This document shows, one piece after another, positions 1-11,438 of a stretch of 64,000 nucleotides of DNA. Where the stretch lies: contig CM045737.1 in NCBI GenBank assembly GCA_024760905.1, positions 16,642,348 to 16,706,347 on the forward strand, given 5' to 3'. How positions within the stretch are numbered: position 1 is the first letter of the stretch; each line of letters begins with the position of its first letter. The notes under the pieces were generated by a model that did not search any database, had not been told where the DNA came from, and worked only from the letters and a program-made list of their open reading frames with translations. Position numbers and translations under genes: made by a program. Origin of the DNA: Plotosus lineatus (lineage: Eukaryota; Chordata; Actinopteri; Siluriformes; Plotosidae).

Positions 1-59
1 TATTATAATATTATTATAATACATTATATTATTATATAGTCATTTATTCATGATTTTTC

Positions 60-300
60 TGAACTGAACTGCTTAATCTTAATTAGGGTCGCCGGGAGGC
101 CGGCACCCATCTCAGCCAACGGGTGAAGGCATAGTAAACCCTGGACAGTTCAACAGGCCAGGAACGGTTACACAGTGCAGCTACTCTTGATGAAAGTCAG
201 CAATGGTTCTTTTACATAAAACTGTCACCATAGACAGTGAGAGATGTGGCCAGCCATTGATAACCCAGTTAGCTGCATTAAGCAGGTTGGACACCTGTAT
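60..300 (-). mobile_element. tRNA-headed SINE, L2-like tail, partial
   Basis: Read on the minus strand it carries the family core (TAACTGGGTTATC, CACTGTCTATGGT, CATTGCTGACTTTC) and then the tail ending GGATTAAGC...CAGTTCAGTTC. The tRNA head is lost. Confidence 0.75.
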
Positions 301-444
301 AACTTCAGTCACGACATTTGGCTTTAAACGTTTTTGGGCTGCAACAGTCACCGTATAGAAAAAAAACAAAACACTTGCTGGATTTAGGTTTGCAAAAAGT
401 TCTGACGAGAATCTGGGATTTTTTTTTTTTGGTCCAGACTAAAG

Positions 445-1262
445 TAAAATTAACTTATTTGCCACAGCAAATCATCTGCCTCCATCTCACCCTGTCCTCT
501 GCATCTTCTTCTCTTACTCCAACGACCTTCATGTCTTCCTTCACCACATCCATAAATTTCTTCTTTGGTCTTCCTCTGGGCCTTCTGCCTGGTAGTTCCA
601 ACCTCTGCATCCTACTACCAATATATTCACTATCCCTCCTCTGTACATGTCCAAACCATCTCAATCTAGGTAGGCTCTCTGATTTTGTTTCCAAAGCATC
701 TTACATGTGCTGTCCCTCTAATGTACTCATTTCTGATCCTATCCATCCTCATTACTCCCAGAGAGAACCTCAACATTTTCATCTCTGCTACCTCCAGCTC
801 TGCTTCCTGTCTTTTCCTCAGCGCCACTGTTTCTAAACCATACAACATCGCTGGCCTCATCACCGTCTTGTACACTTTTCCTTTCATTCTTGCCGATACC
901 TTCCTATCACACATCACACCGGACACTTTTCTCCAACCTTTCCAACCTGCCTGCACACGCTTCTTCACCTCTTTTCCATACTCTCCATTGCTCTGGATCG
1001 TTGAGCCTCAGTACTTAAAATCCTCCACCTTGGTTATCTCTGCTTCCTGTAACCTCACTGTTCCTCTTGGGTCCTTCTCATTCACACACATGTATTCTGA
1101 CTTACTGAGGCTAACCTTCATTCCTCTCCCTATAGATCACAATGTCATCTGCAAACATCATAGTCTATGGAGATTCTTGTCTAACCTCGTCTGTCAGCCT
1201 GTCCATCACCATAGCAAACAAGAAGAGGCCCAGAGCTGATCCTTGATGCAGTCCCACCTCCA
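445..1262 (-). pseudogene. RTE-type LINE reverse transcriptase, 5'-truncated fragment
   Basis: Minus-strand translation gives, in order, a GLHQGSALGLFLF-like RT segment, the catalytic FADDIVI box (about 1138-1155) and, after an internal deletion, the C-terminal region. That region includes [35 protein letters not shown] and the [11 protein letters not shown] motif near the end. The same C-terminus recurs at 16954, 38320 and 59337. It is a non-LTR retrotransposon of the RTE clade by similarity of the C-terminal block. Frameshifts and the deletion make it inactive. Long plus-strand open frames over it are antisense shadows. Confidence 0.85.
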
Positions 1263-1659
1263 CCTTGAATTCTTATTGTGCTAAAACTTGCAACTTGTGC
1301 TTAATTCTTTATATTTGTTGAAATTGTTTAAATATGTTGAAAGTCTAATAGGATTACTGGTGTCTTTTCAGAGCTTCAACAAAATTCTGATGATGTTATG
1401 TTTGATTTTGCCACTGCTAAGTCAAAACAAATAAACAAATAAACAAACAAACAAAAGCCGACATACCCAAATGGATGAATGCATGAGGGCTATTGAGCAT
1501 GCACTATAAAACTTGTTTTCTGGGTTTGTCAGTGGACTCGGCCATGCTATACAAATACGTAGCTGGATTCAATATCCAAATATAACACTTATGATTTCGA
1601 ATGAAGCCAGTATTCAAACTTGATTTAATTTTTTGAGAAAATTGAGACAAGGTGTCCTG
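1263..1659. other. Intergenic, nothing recognised
   Basis: AT-rich sequence with short AAAC-type runs near 1430-1455. No coding or repeat structure I can name. Confidence 0.4.
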
Positions 1660-1960
1660 GGTTCAAGTCCTGGGCTCAGGTATTTCTGTGTGGAAATTGT
1701 CTGTTCTCCTTGTGCTCACATGGGTTTTCTCTGAGCACGTTGGTTTCCTCTGACAATCCAAAGATACTCACATTAGGCTAACTGGCTGCTCCAAAATGCC
1801 CCAGGTGTGTGTGTGTGTGTGTGTTAACCCTATAATGGTCTGGTAAGCTGGCCAGGGTGTAATCCACCTTCATCCAGAATCAGCTGAGATAGGCTCTGGC
1901 CTCACAATCCTAGTGGGGTAATGTGATCAAAAGTAAGAGTGAGCGAGAAAGTGAGACATG
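1660..1960 (+). repeat. L2-like LINE 3' end
   Basis: Contains the characteristic succession of this fish repeat: a TTCTCC-TGTGCTCACATGGG stretch, ATTAGGCTAACTGGCTGCTCC, a GT run, then CAGCTGAGATAGGCTCTGGC. Related copies are at 4706, 5405, 9005 and 10941. Confidence 0.65.
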
Positions 1961-2254
1961 TTCTAAAAGTTTCATGCTGAAGCAGATTGCTACTGGGATC
2001 GGATATGGACAGAGATAAAAATAAATAAATAAATAAAAAAGTACATCACTATGAAGGACCACTCAGTATGTGATGCGTGGTCTTAAAAATCATATTTGAA
2101 TTCTGGTAAAAATCTGGATAGGTTTTTGTGTTTTCTTGTAGTATAACTCGAGTATGTATGCAAAAATGTGTTTAGTTACATAGTGATTAGCTCTGTTTGA
2201 AGACAGTCCATGAAACTTGCCTCTGTAATGAATAATATATGAAAAAATATTTTG
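1961..2254. other. Intergenic, nothing recognised
   Basis: AT-rich; a short AAAT run at about 2019-2040. Confidence 0.35.
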
Positions 2255-2560
2255 CTTTAGGCTTTTTCCCTTTTTCAGGGGTCGCCACAGCGAATCACCT
2301 GATTCGCATGTTTGATTTGGTATAGGTTTTTACGTCGGATGCCCTTCCTTAGCAAGGGGCAGAAACATGCCGACGGCTATGCAGATATTCTTTACGAAAG
2401 TCAGCAATGGTTATTTTACATGAACCTCTCACCATAGACAGTGATAGACATGGCAGCCTTTGATAACCCAGTTAGCCGCACTGGGGGGACACCAGTGACA
2501 ACCTGGTGATTGTGGGGCTTGAAACCCACACCAGAACCCTACCACTGGGCCACCACTTAG
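2255..2560 (-). mobile_element. tRNA-headed SINE, RTE-type tail
   Basis: Full SINE in minus orientation. The tail ends at GGCTTTTTCCC...GGGGTCGCCACAGCG (left) and the tRNA-like head lies at about 2500-2560. The ATC/TTC repeat tract begins immediately beyond the 5' head. Confidence 0.85.
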
Positions 2561-3207
2561 TGGTGGTGATGATGATGATGATGATGATGATGATCATCAT
2601 CATCATCATCATCATCATCTTCATCATCATCATCTTCATCATCATCTTCTTCTTCTTCATCATCATCATCATCATCTTCATCATCATCATCTTCTTCTTC
2701 TTCTTCATCTTCATCATCATCATCTTCATCATCATCATCTTCTTCTTCATCATCATCTTCATCATCATCTTCTTCTTCTTCTTCTTCTTCATCTTCTTCA
2801 TCATCATCATCTTCATCATCATCTTCTTCATCATCATCATTTTCTTCATCATCATCACCACCATCTTCTTCTTCATCATCATCATCATCGTCATCATCAT
2901 CATCTTCTTCTTCTTCTTCTTCATCTTCATCATCATCTTCTTCTTCATCATCATCTTCTTCATCATCTTCTTCTTCATCATCATCATCTTCTTCATCATC
3001 ATCACCATCTTCTTCTTCTTCTTCTTCTTCTTCATCATCTTCATCATCATCATCTTCATCATCTTCTTCTTCTTCTTCTTCATCATCATCTTCATCATCT
3101 TCATCATCATCATCTTCATCATCATCTTCTTCTTCATCATCATCTTCATCATCATCAACCATCGTCTTCTTCTTCTTCATCATCTTTATCATCATCATCA
3201 TAAACAT
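2561..3207. repeat. Compound ATC/TTC trinucleotide repeat, about 640 bp
   Basis: Almost pure run of two triplets differing at one base (ATC and TTC on the plus strand), irregularly interspersed. A short mirrored ATG block opens it at about 2568-2593. It stays in one triplet register for most of its length, so long open frames rich in Asp/Glu, Met/Lys or Ile/Phe appear. These are not genes. Confidence 0.95.
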
Positions 3208-3310
3208 TTTGTAAGCAACTTAATCCTAATTATGATTGCAGGGAGGCTGGCACTCATCTCAGCAGACCAGAGTAGCAAAAGGAAACCCACACAACCACCA
3301 GCAGAACATG
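3208..3310 (-). repeat. SINE/L2-like tail remnant
   Basis: Minus strand shows the decayed GAGATGAGTGCCAGCCTCCC...ATTAGGATTAAG tail shared with the type-2 SINE. Confidence 0.5.
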
Positions 3311-3957
3311 CAGATTCGCGTTACTTTATCAACAAAAATTGCCAAAAAGGGTGCTGAAATATTTGTGATATCTTGAGAAATTGCAATCCTGCTCTGTGAC
3401 ATAAATTTCTAAATACCATAAGTACCAAGGAGAATAAATTAGTCTATAAACCAAAGTAGAGTACTCCAGACCAAAGGGTGGTGATAATGTGCTACTACAG
3501 TCTGCAGTTGCTGTTAAAAAACAATCAACAATCAAACAAACCCACAGTCCGTCACAGACTTCTTAACACAGACATAGCCTTGCTGCAAGCTGTCTCGCTA
3601 ACAAACACTGTTGTCTACAGACCATATAGCTGGCTTGATATTCACCGTATAAAATGTACAGTGTCCAAATACCATGTGGGTGTTCGGGTGTTGTGTTCAT
3701 TGCTTTTTATATGGGAATTAAAGCGGCCTGAGTGGGAAAGAGCACCCATGCAGTGTATATATCAAAACGTGCTTCTTGGTGCCGTAAAGTGTACTATTAC
3801 TTTTACTGGCGTTTCACGTTACCATGAGGACACAATTAGCCAAAAACCACACCAAAGAATCTCATTAAAATGCATTGAGAGAGGTCAACAAACAATCATG
3901 AAACTCACCTCACTTTGATACCTCGCCAAGAAGTCATACTTTCACAAAGAAACTTCA
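3311..3957. other. Unassigned; one 146-codon open frame without support
   Basis: A plus-strand open frame (3478-3918) has no recognisable domain, no splice context and no family resemblance I know. I regard it as chance or old repeat. The rest is unremarkable. Confidence 0.35.
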
Positions 3958-4115
3958 TCGTTCATTTTCTGAACTGCTTAATTCTAATTAGCGTAATGGG
4001 GAGGCTAGTGCCCATCTCAGCCGCCTCTGGGCAGCGAGGGCAGAGGACACCCTGAACAGCTCACCAGGGCAGCAAACACGCTGACGGCTATGCAGGCTAC
4101 TCTTGAATATGAATA
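3958..4115 (-). repeat. SINE type-2 tail fragment
   Basis: Tail with CTGAACTGCTTAATTCTAAT, CCCATCTCAGCC, CACCCTGAACAGCTC, then the SINE core GCTGACGGCTATGCAGGCTA. The head is absent. Confidence 0.65.
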
Positions 4116-4705
4116 ACAGGATTAAGTCAGGACTGTTTCTGTTGCTGCCATGATGGAACACCAGGTTTAAAGCAGTAAGATCTAACTAATCATCCGTTTA
4201 AGTGTATATCTTACCATTGCCAGGCCATCGTGGTATTTTGTTAGCTATCAAATTGTTTTTCTAAACCTGAGGGGAAGTGAAGAGACTGATTAACAGATGA
4301 TGTTATAACAGGTTATTTGCATATCTAAAAACAGTACATGTGTTTTCTCAAATGCAGCAATAACAACATTTTTATTTTCCCTAAAACATGACTGAATAAC
4401 CAAAGCTACATACAGTACGGATTATGAGATGAAAATAAAAGAGAAAATAAAAGTGATATACAAGACAAATCTCAATTATTCTCGGAGCACAGCATAAGGC
4501 TGCAAATGGAACCATAAAAATAACCAAACTAATTTGAATTAGAACAACGAATTATTAAACAGAGACGAACGGAACGGTGACAAAAGAAATAGTCAGCGGA
4601 GGAGTTAATCAGCTTAGAAAATTAATGACTGGATAAATAATACAGGCAGATATGAGTTGCGTGAACAAGAAAAAAATAGTACTGTCCTGTATTTTATACC
4701 ACTTA
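4116..4705. other. Intergenic, nothing recognised
   Basis: AT-rich, no repeat or coding pattern identified. Confidence 0.35.
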
Positions 4706-5010
4706 ATGGTTGGCAAGAAAGTGCTGGCTTTGGGCATTTCTGTGTGGGGTTTGCATGTTCTCCCTGTGCTCACTTGGATTTCCTCTGGGTATGTTAGTTT
4801 CCTCCCACAGTTCAAAGACATGCACATTAGGCTAATTGGCTGTTCCAAATTGCCCCTAGGTGTAAGATTGAGTGTCAGTGGTTGAGCAAGCGTCGGTCTA
4901 CAGTGGCCTGATGAGCTGTTCAGAGTGTACCCTGTCTTGGGCGTGTCGGCTGAGATAGGCCCCAGCCTCCTACAACTAGAAGGATTAAGACTGAATGCGA
5001 GTGAGAACAC
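4706..5010 (+). repeat. L2-like LINE 3' end
   Basis: Best-preserved copy in the window: TTGCATGTTCTCCCTGTGCT, TTTCCTCCCACAGTTCAAAG, ATTAGGCTAATTGGCTGTTC, then GGCTGAGATAGGCCCCAGCC and AGAAGGATTAAG. The final part is homologous to the type-2 SINE tail. Confidence 0.75.
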
Positions 5011-5068
5011 ATCTGATGCAAAATCCAAAATCTTATTCATATGATATTATACATGAATATCTATTTGC

Positions 5069-5072
5069 ATGG

Positions 5073-5108
<36 letters not shown>

Positions 5109-5126
5109 ATGTATATATACACACAC
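5069..5126. repeat. (TA)n/(TATG)n microsatellite
   Basis: Alternating TA run followed by TATG and CA units. Confidence 0.85.
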
Positions 5127-5204
5127 CATAAAAATAATTGAATGTAACTAATATTTCACAAAATAGTTCAGAAATTGGTTCTATATTGTAATAATAATCA
5201 CCAT

Positions 5205-5315
5205 TCATTTTCAATGCGGCTTAATCCTAATTAGGGTCGTGGGGAGGATGGCGCCCATCTCAGCTGACTCTTGGAGAGAGTGGAGTACACCCTGGACAGC
5301 TCAGGCCATGTGAGT
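5205..5315 (-). repeat. SINE type-2 tail fragment
   Basis: Minus-strand copy of the tail: GCGGCTTAATCCTAATTAGG, CCATCTCAGCTGACTC, ACACCCTGGACAGCTC. Confidence 0.65.
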
Positions 5316-5404
5316 ATTGAATTTCAATTTAAAAATACTAACATTAAACAGCTTCCTGTAGTAACCATGGGAAAGGAAAAAATCAATAACAACAAAACGG
5401 CAGT

Positions 5405-5590
5405 ATGGCGGTGTAGTGGGCCGCATAGAAAAAAGGCTTGGGTTCAATTTCCAAGTTCAGGTGTTCCTGTGTGGAGTTTGCATGCTCTCCTGTGGGAGTC
5501 CAAATACTGTTTCCTCCCACAGTCCAAAAATATGCACAGTTGGCTAATTGTCTGTTCAAAAATCACCCCTAGGTGTGAGTGTGAGTTTCA
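5405..5590 (+). repeat. L2-like LINE 3' end, partial
   Basis: Shares TGTGTGGAGTTTGCATGCTC, GTTTCCTCCCACAGTCC and TTGGCTAATTGTCTGTTC with the 4706 copy. Truncated before the terminal part. Confidence 0.65.
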
Positions 5591-5639
5591 AGTTTCAGGT
5601 TTTAGGTTTAATTTGTCATATACAAGTTACAATGGAGGG

Positions 5640-5945
5640 GCGGGGCAGTGGTGGCCTGGTGGTAAGTTGCTGGATCACTAATTCTAAAGTTGGGGTTCAA
5701 GCCCCATTCTTAACGGGTGGTCACTGCCCACCGACCCCCCCAGTGCCGCTAACTGGGTTATTAAAGGCTGGCCATGTCTGTCACTGTCTATGGCGTGAAG
5801 CATGTAAAAGAACCATTGCTGATTTTCATCAAGAGTAGGCTGCAAAGACATTGACAGAGTGTACAAAGACATCCAGAGTGTACTCGGCTGGGATGGGCAC
5901 CAGCCTCCCCTTGATCCTAATTAGGATTAAGCGGTTACAGAAAAG
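5640..5945 (+). mobile_element. tRNA-headed SINE, L2-like tail
   Basis: Head GGGCAGTGGTGGCCTGGTGG with an A-box-like segment and a B-box-like GGTTCAAGCCCC. The core contains CTAACTGGGTTATTAAAGG and CACTGTCTATGG. The tail contains GGCTGGGATGGGCACCAGCC and ATTAGGATTAAGCGG. Confidence 0.85.
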
Positions 5946-6304
5946 TAAAGTTACAATGGAATAACAATACTGGCAATAAAATTCTTGGACTCAGAGCCCC
6001 CTCAATATTGTATATAAGAAACAGATATTACATTTAAAGAAACAAGCATTGTGCATAAAGAAACATTTATATAAAATAAAAAGTACATAACAAAATAATG
6101 AAATAAACTATAAATGCATGACATATACATAAATACTTAAAAGCAATACTGAAGTGGCTGTATGCATGTACACTGTGTTTCAGTTGTGCAGTATCTGATG
6201 GCTTATGGGTAGAAACTGTCCTTAAATCTGCCGGTGTGAAACCAGATGCCTTGTCTTGGGTGGCTAGGATCAGAGAGGGTTCACTGGGCCTTCCTCCTAC
6301 TGCA
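5946..6304. other. Unclassified repeat-like sequence
   Basis: AT-rich. The segment with GGGTAGAAACTGTCCTTAAA (about 6208) resembles a widespread fish interspersed repeat, but I cannot name it. Confidence 0.3.
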
Positions 6305-6600
6305 CTGTGTATCGGGGCCCTGGGTGGCTTGGTGGTTCAGTCCTGGTGAGGCGTTTTGCTGATCTGAACACCCTCTGTAGAGCTTTTCAGTCCAGAACAT
6401 TACGACTACTATACCAGTAGTATACCATAATGAATACTTGCAAGTGTGAGTGGTTTTTTGAGAGTTAGCCTTGCGATGGCCGGGTTCGCTGTTTAGTATG
6501 TACACCGCCTTCTCCCAGAGTTTGCTGAGATGGGCGCCAGCCTCCCCCGATCATATTTCTGATTAAATGGTTTAAAAAATGAGTGAATGAATGAGAAAAT
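6305..6600 (+). mobile_element. Decayed tRNA-like SINE with L2-like tail
   Basis: A tRNA-like start (GGGTGGCTTGGTGGTTCAG) is followed about 170 bp later by the tail TTGCTGAGATGGGCGCCAGC and AATGAGTGAATGAATG. Divergent from the main family. Confidence 0.5.
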
Positions 6601-6989
6601 GAACAATAAGTGCATTTTTAAAAAATATTGTGAATACGCTTGTCTATACTCCATACCAGCCGGGGGAGGTACTACACCATTTCATTGTTTGCCAACCGTC
6701 ATTAACTCAAGAAGCAGAAGAACAAGCAGTAGACAGTTACTATAGTAGTTTTATTCGAGATTATATTTACTTTTGACAATAGTTTTTGCAGTACTTTACA
6801 GGCCGTGTTAATTTAGTCTGTAGCATGGGGTAGAAATAGGGACATCTCCGCCTGACAACTGATCTCGTTAATAAGAATTAATGCTGTGTTCAAGACAACG
6901 GTTGAATCAGAAACTAACGGGGGACGGGGGGGGGGGGAAGCATTCACATAATCAACCTGGAAAATACATTATACCTGTCCAGAAACAGT
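6601..6989. other. Intergenic, nothing recognised
   Basis: Only a G-run (about 6928-6938) stands out. Confidence 0.3.
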
Positions 6990-7480
6990 TGTGCGCTTTT
7001 AATTTTTGTTGGATGTCCATTAGCCTTGATTACAGTGCATAGTCACCATTGCATTGCTGCTTCCATTGGTCACGTCGAGGCTCAGCAACATTATTCGGCA
7101 AGAAAATTCAGTCAGCTGACATCCTGAATGTACCGAAAGATCTGGTTCCGCCATCAATGGATGGTTTCTTTTGATGGCATGCATATCACTGAGGCGCGAA
7201 CAATGCAAGGGTGGTTCAGGGACCATAAGGAATTAGTTACACTCATGAATTCGCACCACAGAGTCTTCATCGTAACTTTATTGAAAGTAACTTTATTGCA
7301 TATCTTCGGGATATGCTGGGGAAGACTTTCTGAATGTTCAAGAAAACAGTAAAAAATGAATCAACACTGGGTGGACATAAATGCTGTGGTGTTGCTGAAC
7401 CCTTTATTCAGCAAAGGGACTTTCAGTACATCTATTCTATATACTGTATATATATATATATATATATATATGGTGATGGT
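6990..7480 (+). pseudogene. Tc1-like transposon relic
   Basis: Contains GGTGGTTCAGGGACCATAAG, ATGCTGGGGAAGACTTTCTG and ATAAATGCTGTGGTGTTGCT. This order is seen near the 3' end of fish Tc1-like transposases and in a second relic at 14700-14925. No open frame survives. A (TA)n run ends it. Confidence 0.5.
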
Positions 7481-7489
7481 AAACTGAGG

Positions 7490-7988
7490 GTTTGCTGAAA
7501 TAGTGCCATGGTGATTATGTGTTGTGGTTAATGCTTAAGGCGGTAGAACAAATTAAAATACATGACTTTTTTTAGTGTCTGCCATTAGGAGCTACGTGAA
7601 AGTGTTCATTGGTCCATTATACTTCAGTTTCTGGACATTTACTTGCTGCTTGCTGAAGCTGGTGTGCTGGTTCTCTCCTCTCTGATTTTGTGTATGTGTG
7701 AGGTCACAGATGTAAAACTGTATACTGTATGAGGTTCCTGGACATAATAAACGTGCCATACACTGAAGCTGGGGCTTTCAAACCTGCTTTGCTTGTTCTA
7801 TACGGCATAATAACTACAAAATGGTCAATATGGTGGCAGCATCTTGACCTCGGTGGTCTATTTTTTGCTTTTTTTTTGTTGTTTTTAGTTATGAAGTGTA
7901 ATATGGATGACTATAGTAAATACCTTTGCACTTTTGTTGCCATTACATGGAACAAAGAGAATTGTCATTCATGTAAACATCAATGGAT
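7490..7988. other. Intergenic, nothing recognised
   Basis: No coding or repeat signature identified. The 16 bp at 7989-8004 are the target duplicated by the next SINE. Confidence 0.35.
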
Positions 7989-8004
7989 AGTTATTGTTTA
8001 ATGA

Positions 8005-8353
8005 GTGGGGCAGTGGTGGTCTAGTGGTATAGGGCGCTGGATCGCTGATCCAAAGGTTGGGGGTTCGAGTCCCACTTTCCACAAGGTTGTCCCTGTCCCC
8101 CCCCCCCCCCCCCCCCCCCCCCCCAGTGCTGGCCATGTCTCTCACTGTCTATGGTGTGAGGCATGTAAAAGAACTGACTTTCGTAAAGAGTAGATGCAAA
8201 GCCATCAGCGTGTTTCTGTCCCTTGCTAAAAAGGGTTGTGACAGGAAGGGCATCCGACGTAAAAACCTCTGCCAAATCAAACGTGCGAATCAGATGATTC
8301 GCTGTGGCGACTCCCGAGTAAAAGGGAAAAAGCCGAAAGGAAGACAGACAGAC
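8005..8353 (+). mobile_element. tRNA-headed SINE, RTE-type tail, with 16-bp target duplication
   Basis: Complete copy: head GGGCAGTGGTGGTCTAGTGG, box-B-like GGGTTCGAGTCCC and a C run of about 26. Then come the core and the RTE-type tail ending GCCGAAAGGAAGACAGACAG. The 16-bp AGTTATTGTTTAATGA occurs at 7989-8004 and again at 8354-8369, a clean mark of target-primed insertion. Too long and diverged to be a working tRNA gene. Confidence 0.93.
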
Positions 8354-8369
8354 AGTTATTGTTTAATGA

Positions 8370-9004
8370 AGAGATGTGATTAAAAATACATTTGAATATA
8401 CTGTATTGCAATATTATCATTGAAAAGGTACTAACTTGATTTTTAATAATCCTTGTTAAAAAATAAGGATCTTGTAGCATTTCGGGTATCGCAGTTTTTG
8501 ACATCATAAATGCCTGCAGGTCACACCATCACCCACACCACAGCTTGTGAGTTGAAGACTGCACATGAAGCAGTATATGAAAGATAAGACCCCTTGTTGA
8601 CTGTCAGTGAGGTTCCACGTGACTTTCCGTCTATGAGAGAACGGTACAGTCTGCGAGTGGCAAAGGACACAGTTGACAAATGTGTCCTATCTTGGTACTG
8701 GGTACTGCATTATTTCTAAACAAGCACTATGCACTGGATCTGGCAGGGCCCTCTGCTTTTTGTGAAATGGAAATACATGCGAGTTGAAGATGTGCTGAAC
8801 TATTCACAAAGCTAACGGTGGGGAGTTTGCGCACAAAGCAAGTTCTGCAGCATGTATGAGTGCAAAGATTGTGATGTGCCTTTGTGTATAATTCCTGACT
8901 GATTGTGCCTCACATCCTGGCATGAAGACAGTTTTTAGTATATGGTAGGAAACTAGCGCTGTAATAGTTTGTAGGGCAGGACTGTGGTAAGCAAGTGGTT
9001 AGCA
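8370..9004. other. Intergenic, nothing recognised
   Basis: No pattern identified. Confidence 0.3.
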
Positions 9005-9178
9005 AGTCCAACTCACGGCAGGAAGGTCCTGGGTTTGAGCACCAGGCTCAGCGAGGGCATCGGTGGCTGTATGGTCTCCCCATGTTTATGTGGGGGTTTT
9101 TCCGGGTACTCTAGTTTCCTCCCATAGTTCAAGGACATGCACATCTCACTATCTGACCGTTCCAGATTGCCCGTAGGG
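9005..9178 (+). repeat. L2-like LINE 3' end, partial
   Basis: Shows GGGTTTGAGCACCAGGCTCA, TCTAGTTTCCTCCCATAG and AAGGACATGCACATC. Cut by the hAT-type MITE at 9179. Confidence 0.55.
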
Positions 9179-9752
9179 CAGTGCTTCTCAGTTATTTTCT
9201 GTGGCGCCCCCCCTAGGAAGAAAAAAAAAAAACATTTCATGCCCCACCCCCAACGAGCAAATATAAATAGTATTATTGGTCTTTAAAATTGTTATTAGTA
9301 CACCTCTGCATAACAGTGCATCTTTGTTAACATTAAAAACAAAAAACAGAAATGTAGTTCAACTTACAACAAAGTAAAATTTCATTAACGTTGTTTTTAA
9401 TCTGTAATAGAAAATATTTTCAGTGTACCAATGTGCCTGGAAAAAAAAATACATCCTTCTTTAAACTCATTTAACTTATGTCTTAATATCTCCATCTCTC
9501 TGCACCTTTCGCTTCGTTCCTGTTAGAAATTTTTCCGTGTTGTTTCTTGAGGGGTTGTTTACTGCACTTCATATCGTTTGCTCATGCGAAAAACCGCTAC
9601 ACCATAGCGTGACAATGAGAGCGCCACTGCCAACTCATGGAGCGAAGGTGCAATTACACCTAATGCGCGTACACAATTCCAGAAAAGCATGTTCCCCAGG
9701 GTCATACGCGCTCCCCCCAGCATCACACCGCACCACCCTTTGAGAAGCACTG
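9179..9752. mobile_element. hAT-type non-autonomous element (MITE-1)
   Basis: Perfect terminal inverted repeat CAGTGCTTCTCA (9179) / TGAGAAGCACTG (9752). No coding capacity. Related copies at 18823-19981 (with an 8-bp target duplication) and 43756-44215 share the internal sequence around CGTTCCTGTTAGAAATTTTT. Confidence 0.8.
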
Positions 9753-10940
9753 CACTAAAGAACACATAAATAAGATAACCTCGTTATCATTGTTTTATGG
9801 GGTATTAATACTGAATACCTTTTCATTGATAGGTAAAGTTTATTTATATTATATACAGTACATGTGTCAGGCTTTCATGTCCATTTTGCATCACTCCGTA
9901 CAGTGATTTAATTCAATATTTGTAGCCTATTAAATCAAGTATGTCAACTTTTGTTTTTATGCATACCGTCCCTCAAATAGGAGTAAACATGAACTGCATG
10001 TTAAATGTGGTAAAAAGCTCCAGCTGCAGAAACTTACAAAGCAGTCAAATGTAATAAACCTACAGGTCATGTCAATTATTAGACTATACGCACAGTATTA
10101 CACACACTGATGCTTGAATACAGTACTGTATTTATTTTAGCCTAGTTTACACATCAGTGACAATCTATAACACAATGAAGTTTGAATGACAGGTTTTTAT
10201 GGAAACTACATGTTCACAATGAAACTTGTTTTATTTTTATAAGTTAGTTATTTTATTAACAGCAGTGCATGTCAAAGGCATTACATCATCTTTTAAACAC
10301 TGGTTATGGTTCATGTATAGAACAAGCACCCGGTGCCATGGTCCATCATGACGCCGGGATCACAAACAGAGCAGAATGAACGAATCATTATTTCAAGGGT
10401 TTAAAATCTGTGCTGTACACCAGACACATGAAACTGTGTTCATAAAACAGGACAATCTCTTAACATTTCAAATCACATAACAGACTGAGATAAAGTGTCT
10501 TTCACAACAAAACGCAAGTAATACTTTAGCATATATACTGACCATTTTGCATGAATACGTCTCACGGGACCGTCAACATCTTCAATGTATATTTCACACA
10601 GGTTAATAAATGCACTTATAACATGACATGGAGCTGTGCAATTAAAATCTTGACAGAACCCAAGACACGTGTAACGAAAAATGAAAAACAGTACATTGCT
10701 ATGATCAACACAATGTCGTTCAAGTAAGAAACATCTCATGGCTTTTGTTTTTAATTAAACATCCACCATCAGCTTTCTATTGCCCAGTCAAGATCTCCAG
10801 TCTTCATGAGATCTGAGGATAGGATTTGTGCATCTTTTAAAAAGAAATCTTTATACCACAGATATGAAATATATTCGACGAGTATAGCGCTCTTCAGGCA
10901 GCTCACAGCTGTGAGCTTAAATATATGAAACGTGGTGAGC
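9753..10940. other. Intergenic, nothing recognised
   Basis: About 1.2 kb of AT-rich sequence with small open frames that look random. Confidence 0.35.
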
Positions 10941-11200
10941 CGGGGATTTTTGAATGGGAGCTTGCATGTTCTCCCTGTGCTTGCGTGGGTTTCCTCCCAT
11001 AACACAAGGACATGCACATTAGATCAACTAGTTACTCGAAATCACCCATAAACGTGGGTATGAATGCTTCTTTATTTCTGTATCGGCCCTATTATTCTTG
11101 GTGACCTGTCCGGGGTGTATCCTGTCTCTACCAGGGTCCAATTACAACTAGGATTGGCTCCAGCTTCTCTACAACCTGCAGTGTGTAAGCGACATGAATA
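10941..11200 (+). repeat. L2-like LINE 3' end
   Basis: Carries GCTTGCATGTTCTCCCTGTG, CATGCACATTAGATCAAC, GGTGACCTGTCCGGGGTGTA and ATTGGCTCCAGCTTCTC. Confidence 0.6.
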
Positions 11201-11438
11201 ATGAAGTACTGCACTTGGGGAGAAATGCATACATGTTAGCTTGGAAGTGTCTATTCTTCTTATTATTATTATTATATCTCTTCTCAACATGGCATCTATA
11301 AAAATTAGCAAGGTTAGCTGGAGAAAACATCATCCCCATGAGTCCAGAGATTTAGATTGAAATGATCCATTTGGGACGAAATGCAAAAGTACACACAAAA
11401 AAGGTTACAAATTTCAGAAACTCAAGTATAACCACATA

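Noticed and set aside
318..1239. Plus-strand open frames of 172 and 184 codons
   Set aside because: Antisense of the RTE reverse transcriptase; the minus strand carries the real protein motifs. The same applies to the plus-strand frames at 17061-18026 and 59385-60191.
2472..3357. Long open frames in three registers (Met/Lys-, Asp/Glu- and Ile/Phe-rich)
   Set aside because: They are translations of the ATC/TTC repeat, with no other coding evidence.
3478..3918. 146-codon plus-strand gene
   Set aside because: No domain, no splice context, and composition like the intergenic background.
8005..8080. tRNA gene in the SINE heads
   Set aside because: Box-like words are present, but the sequence is a SINE head with long non-tRNA 3' extension and many copies; no intact cloverleaf could be supported.
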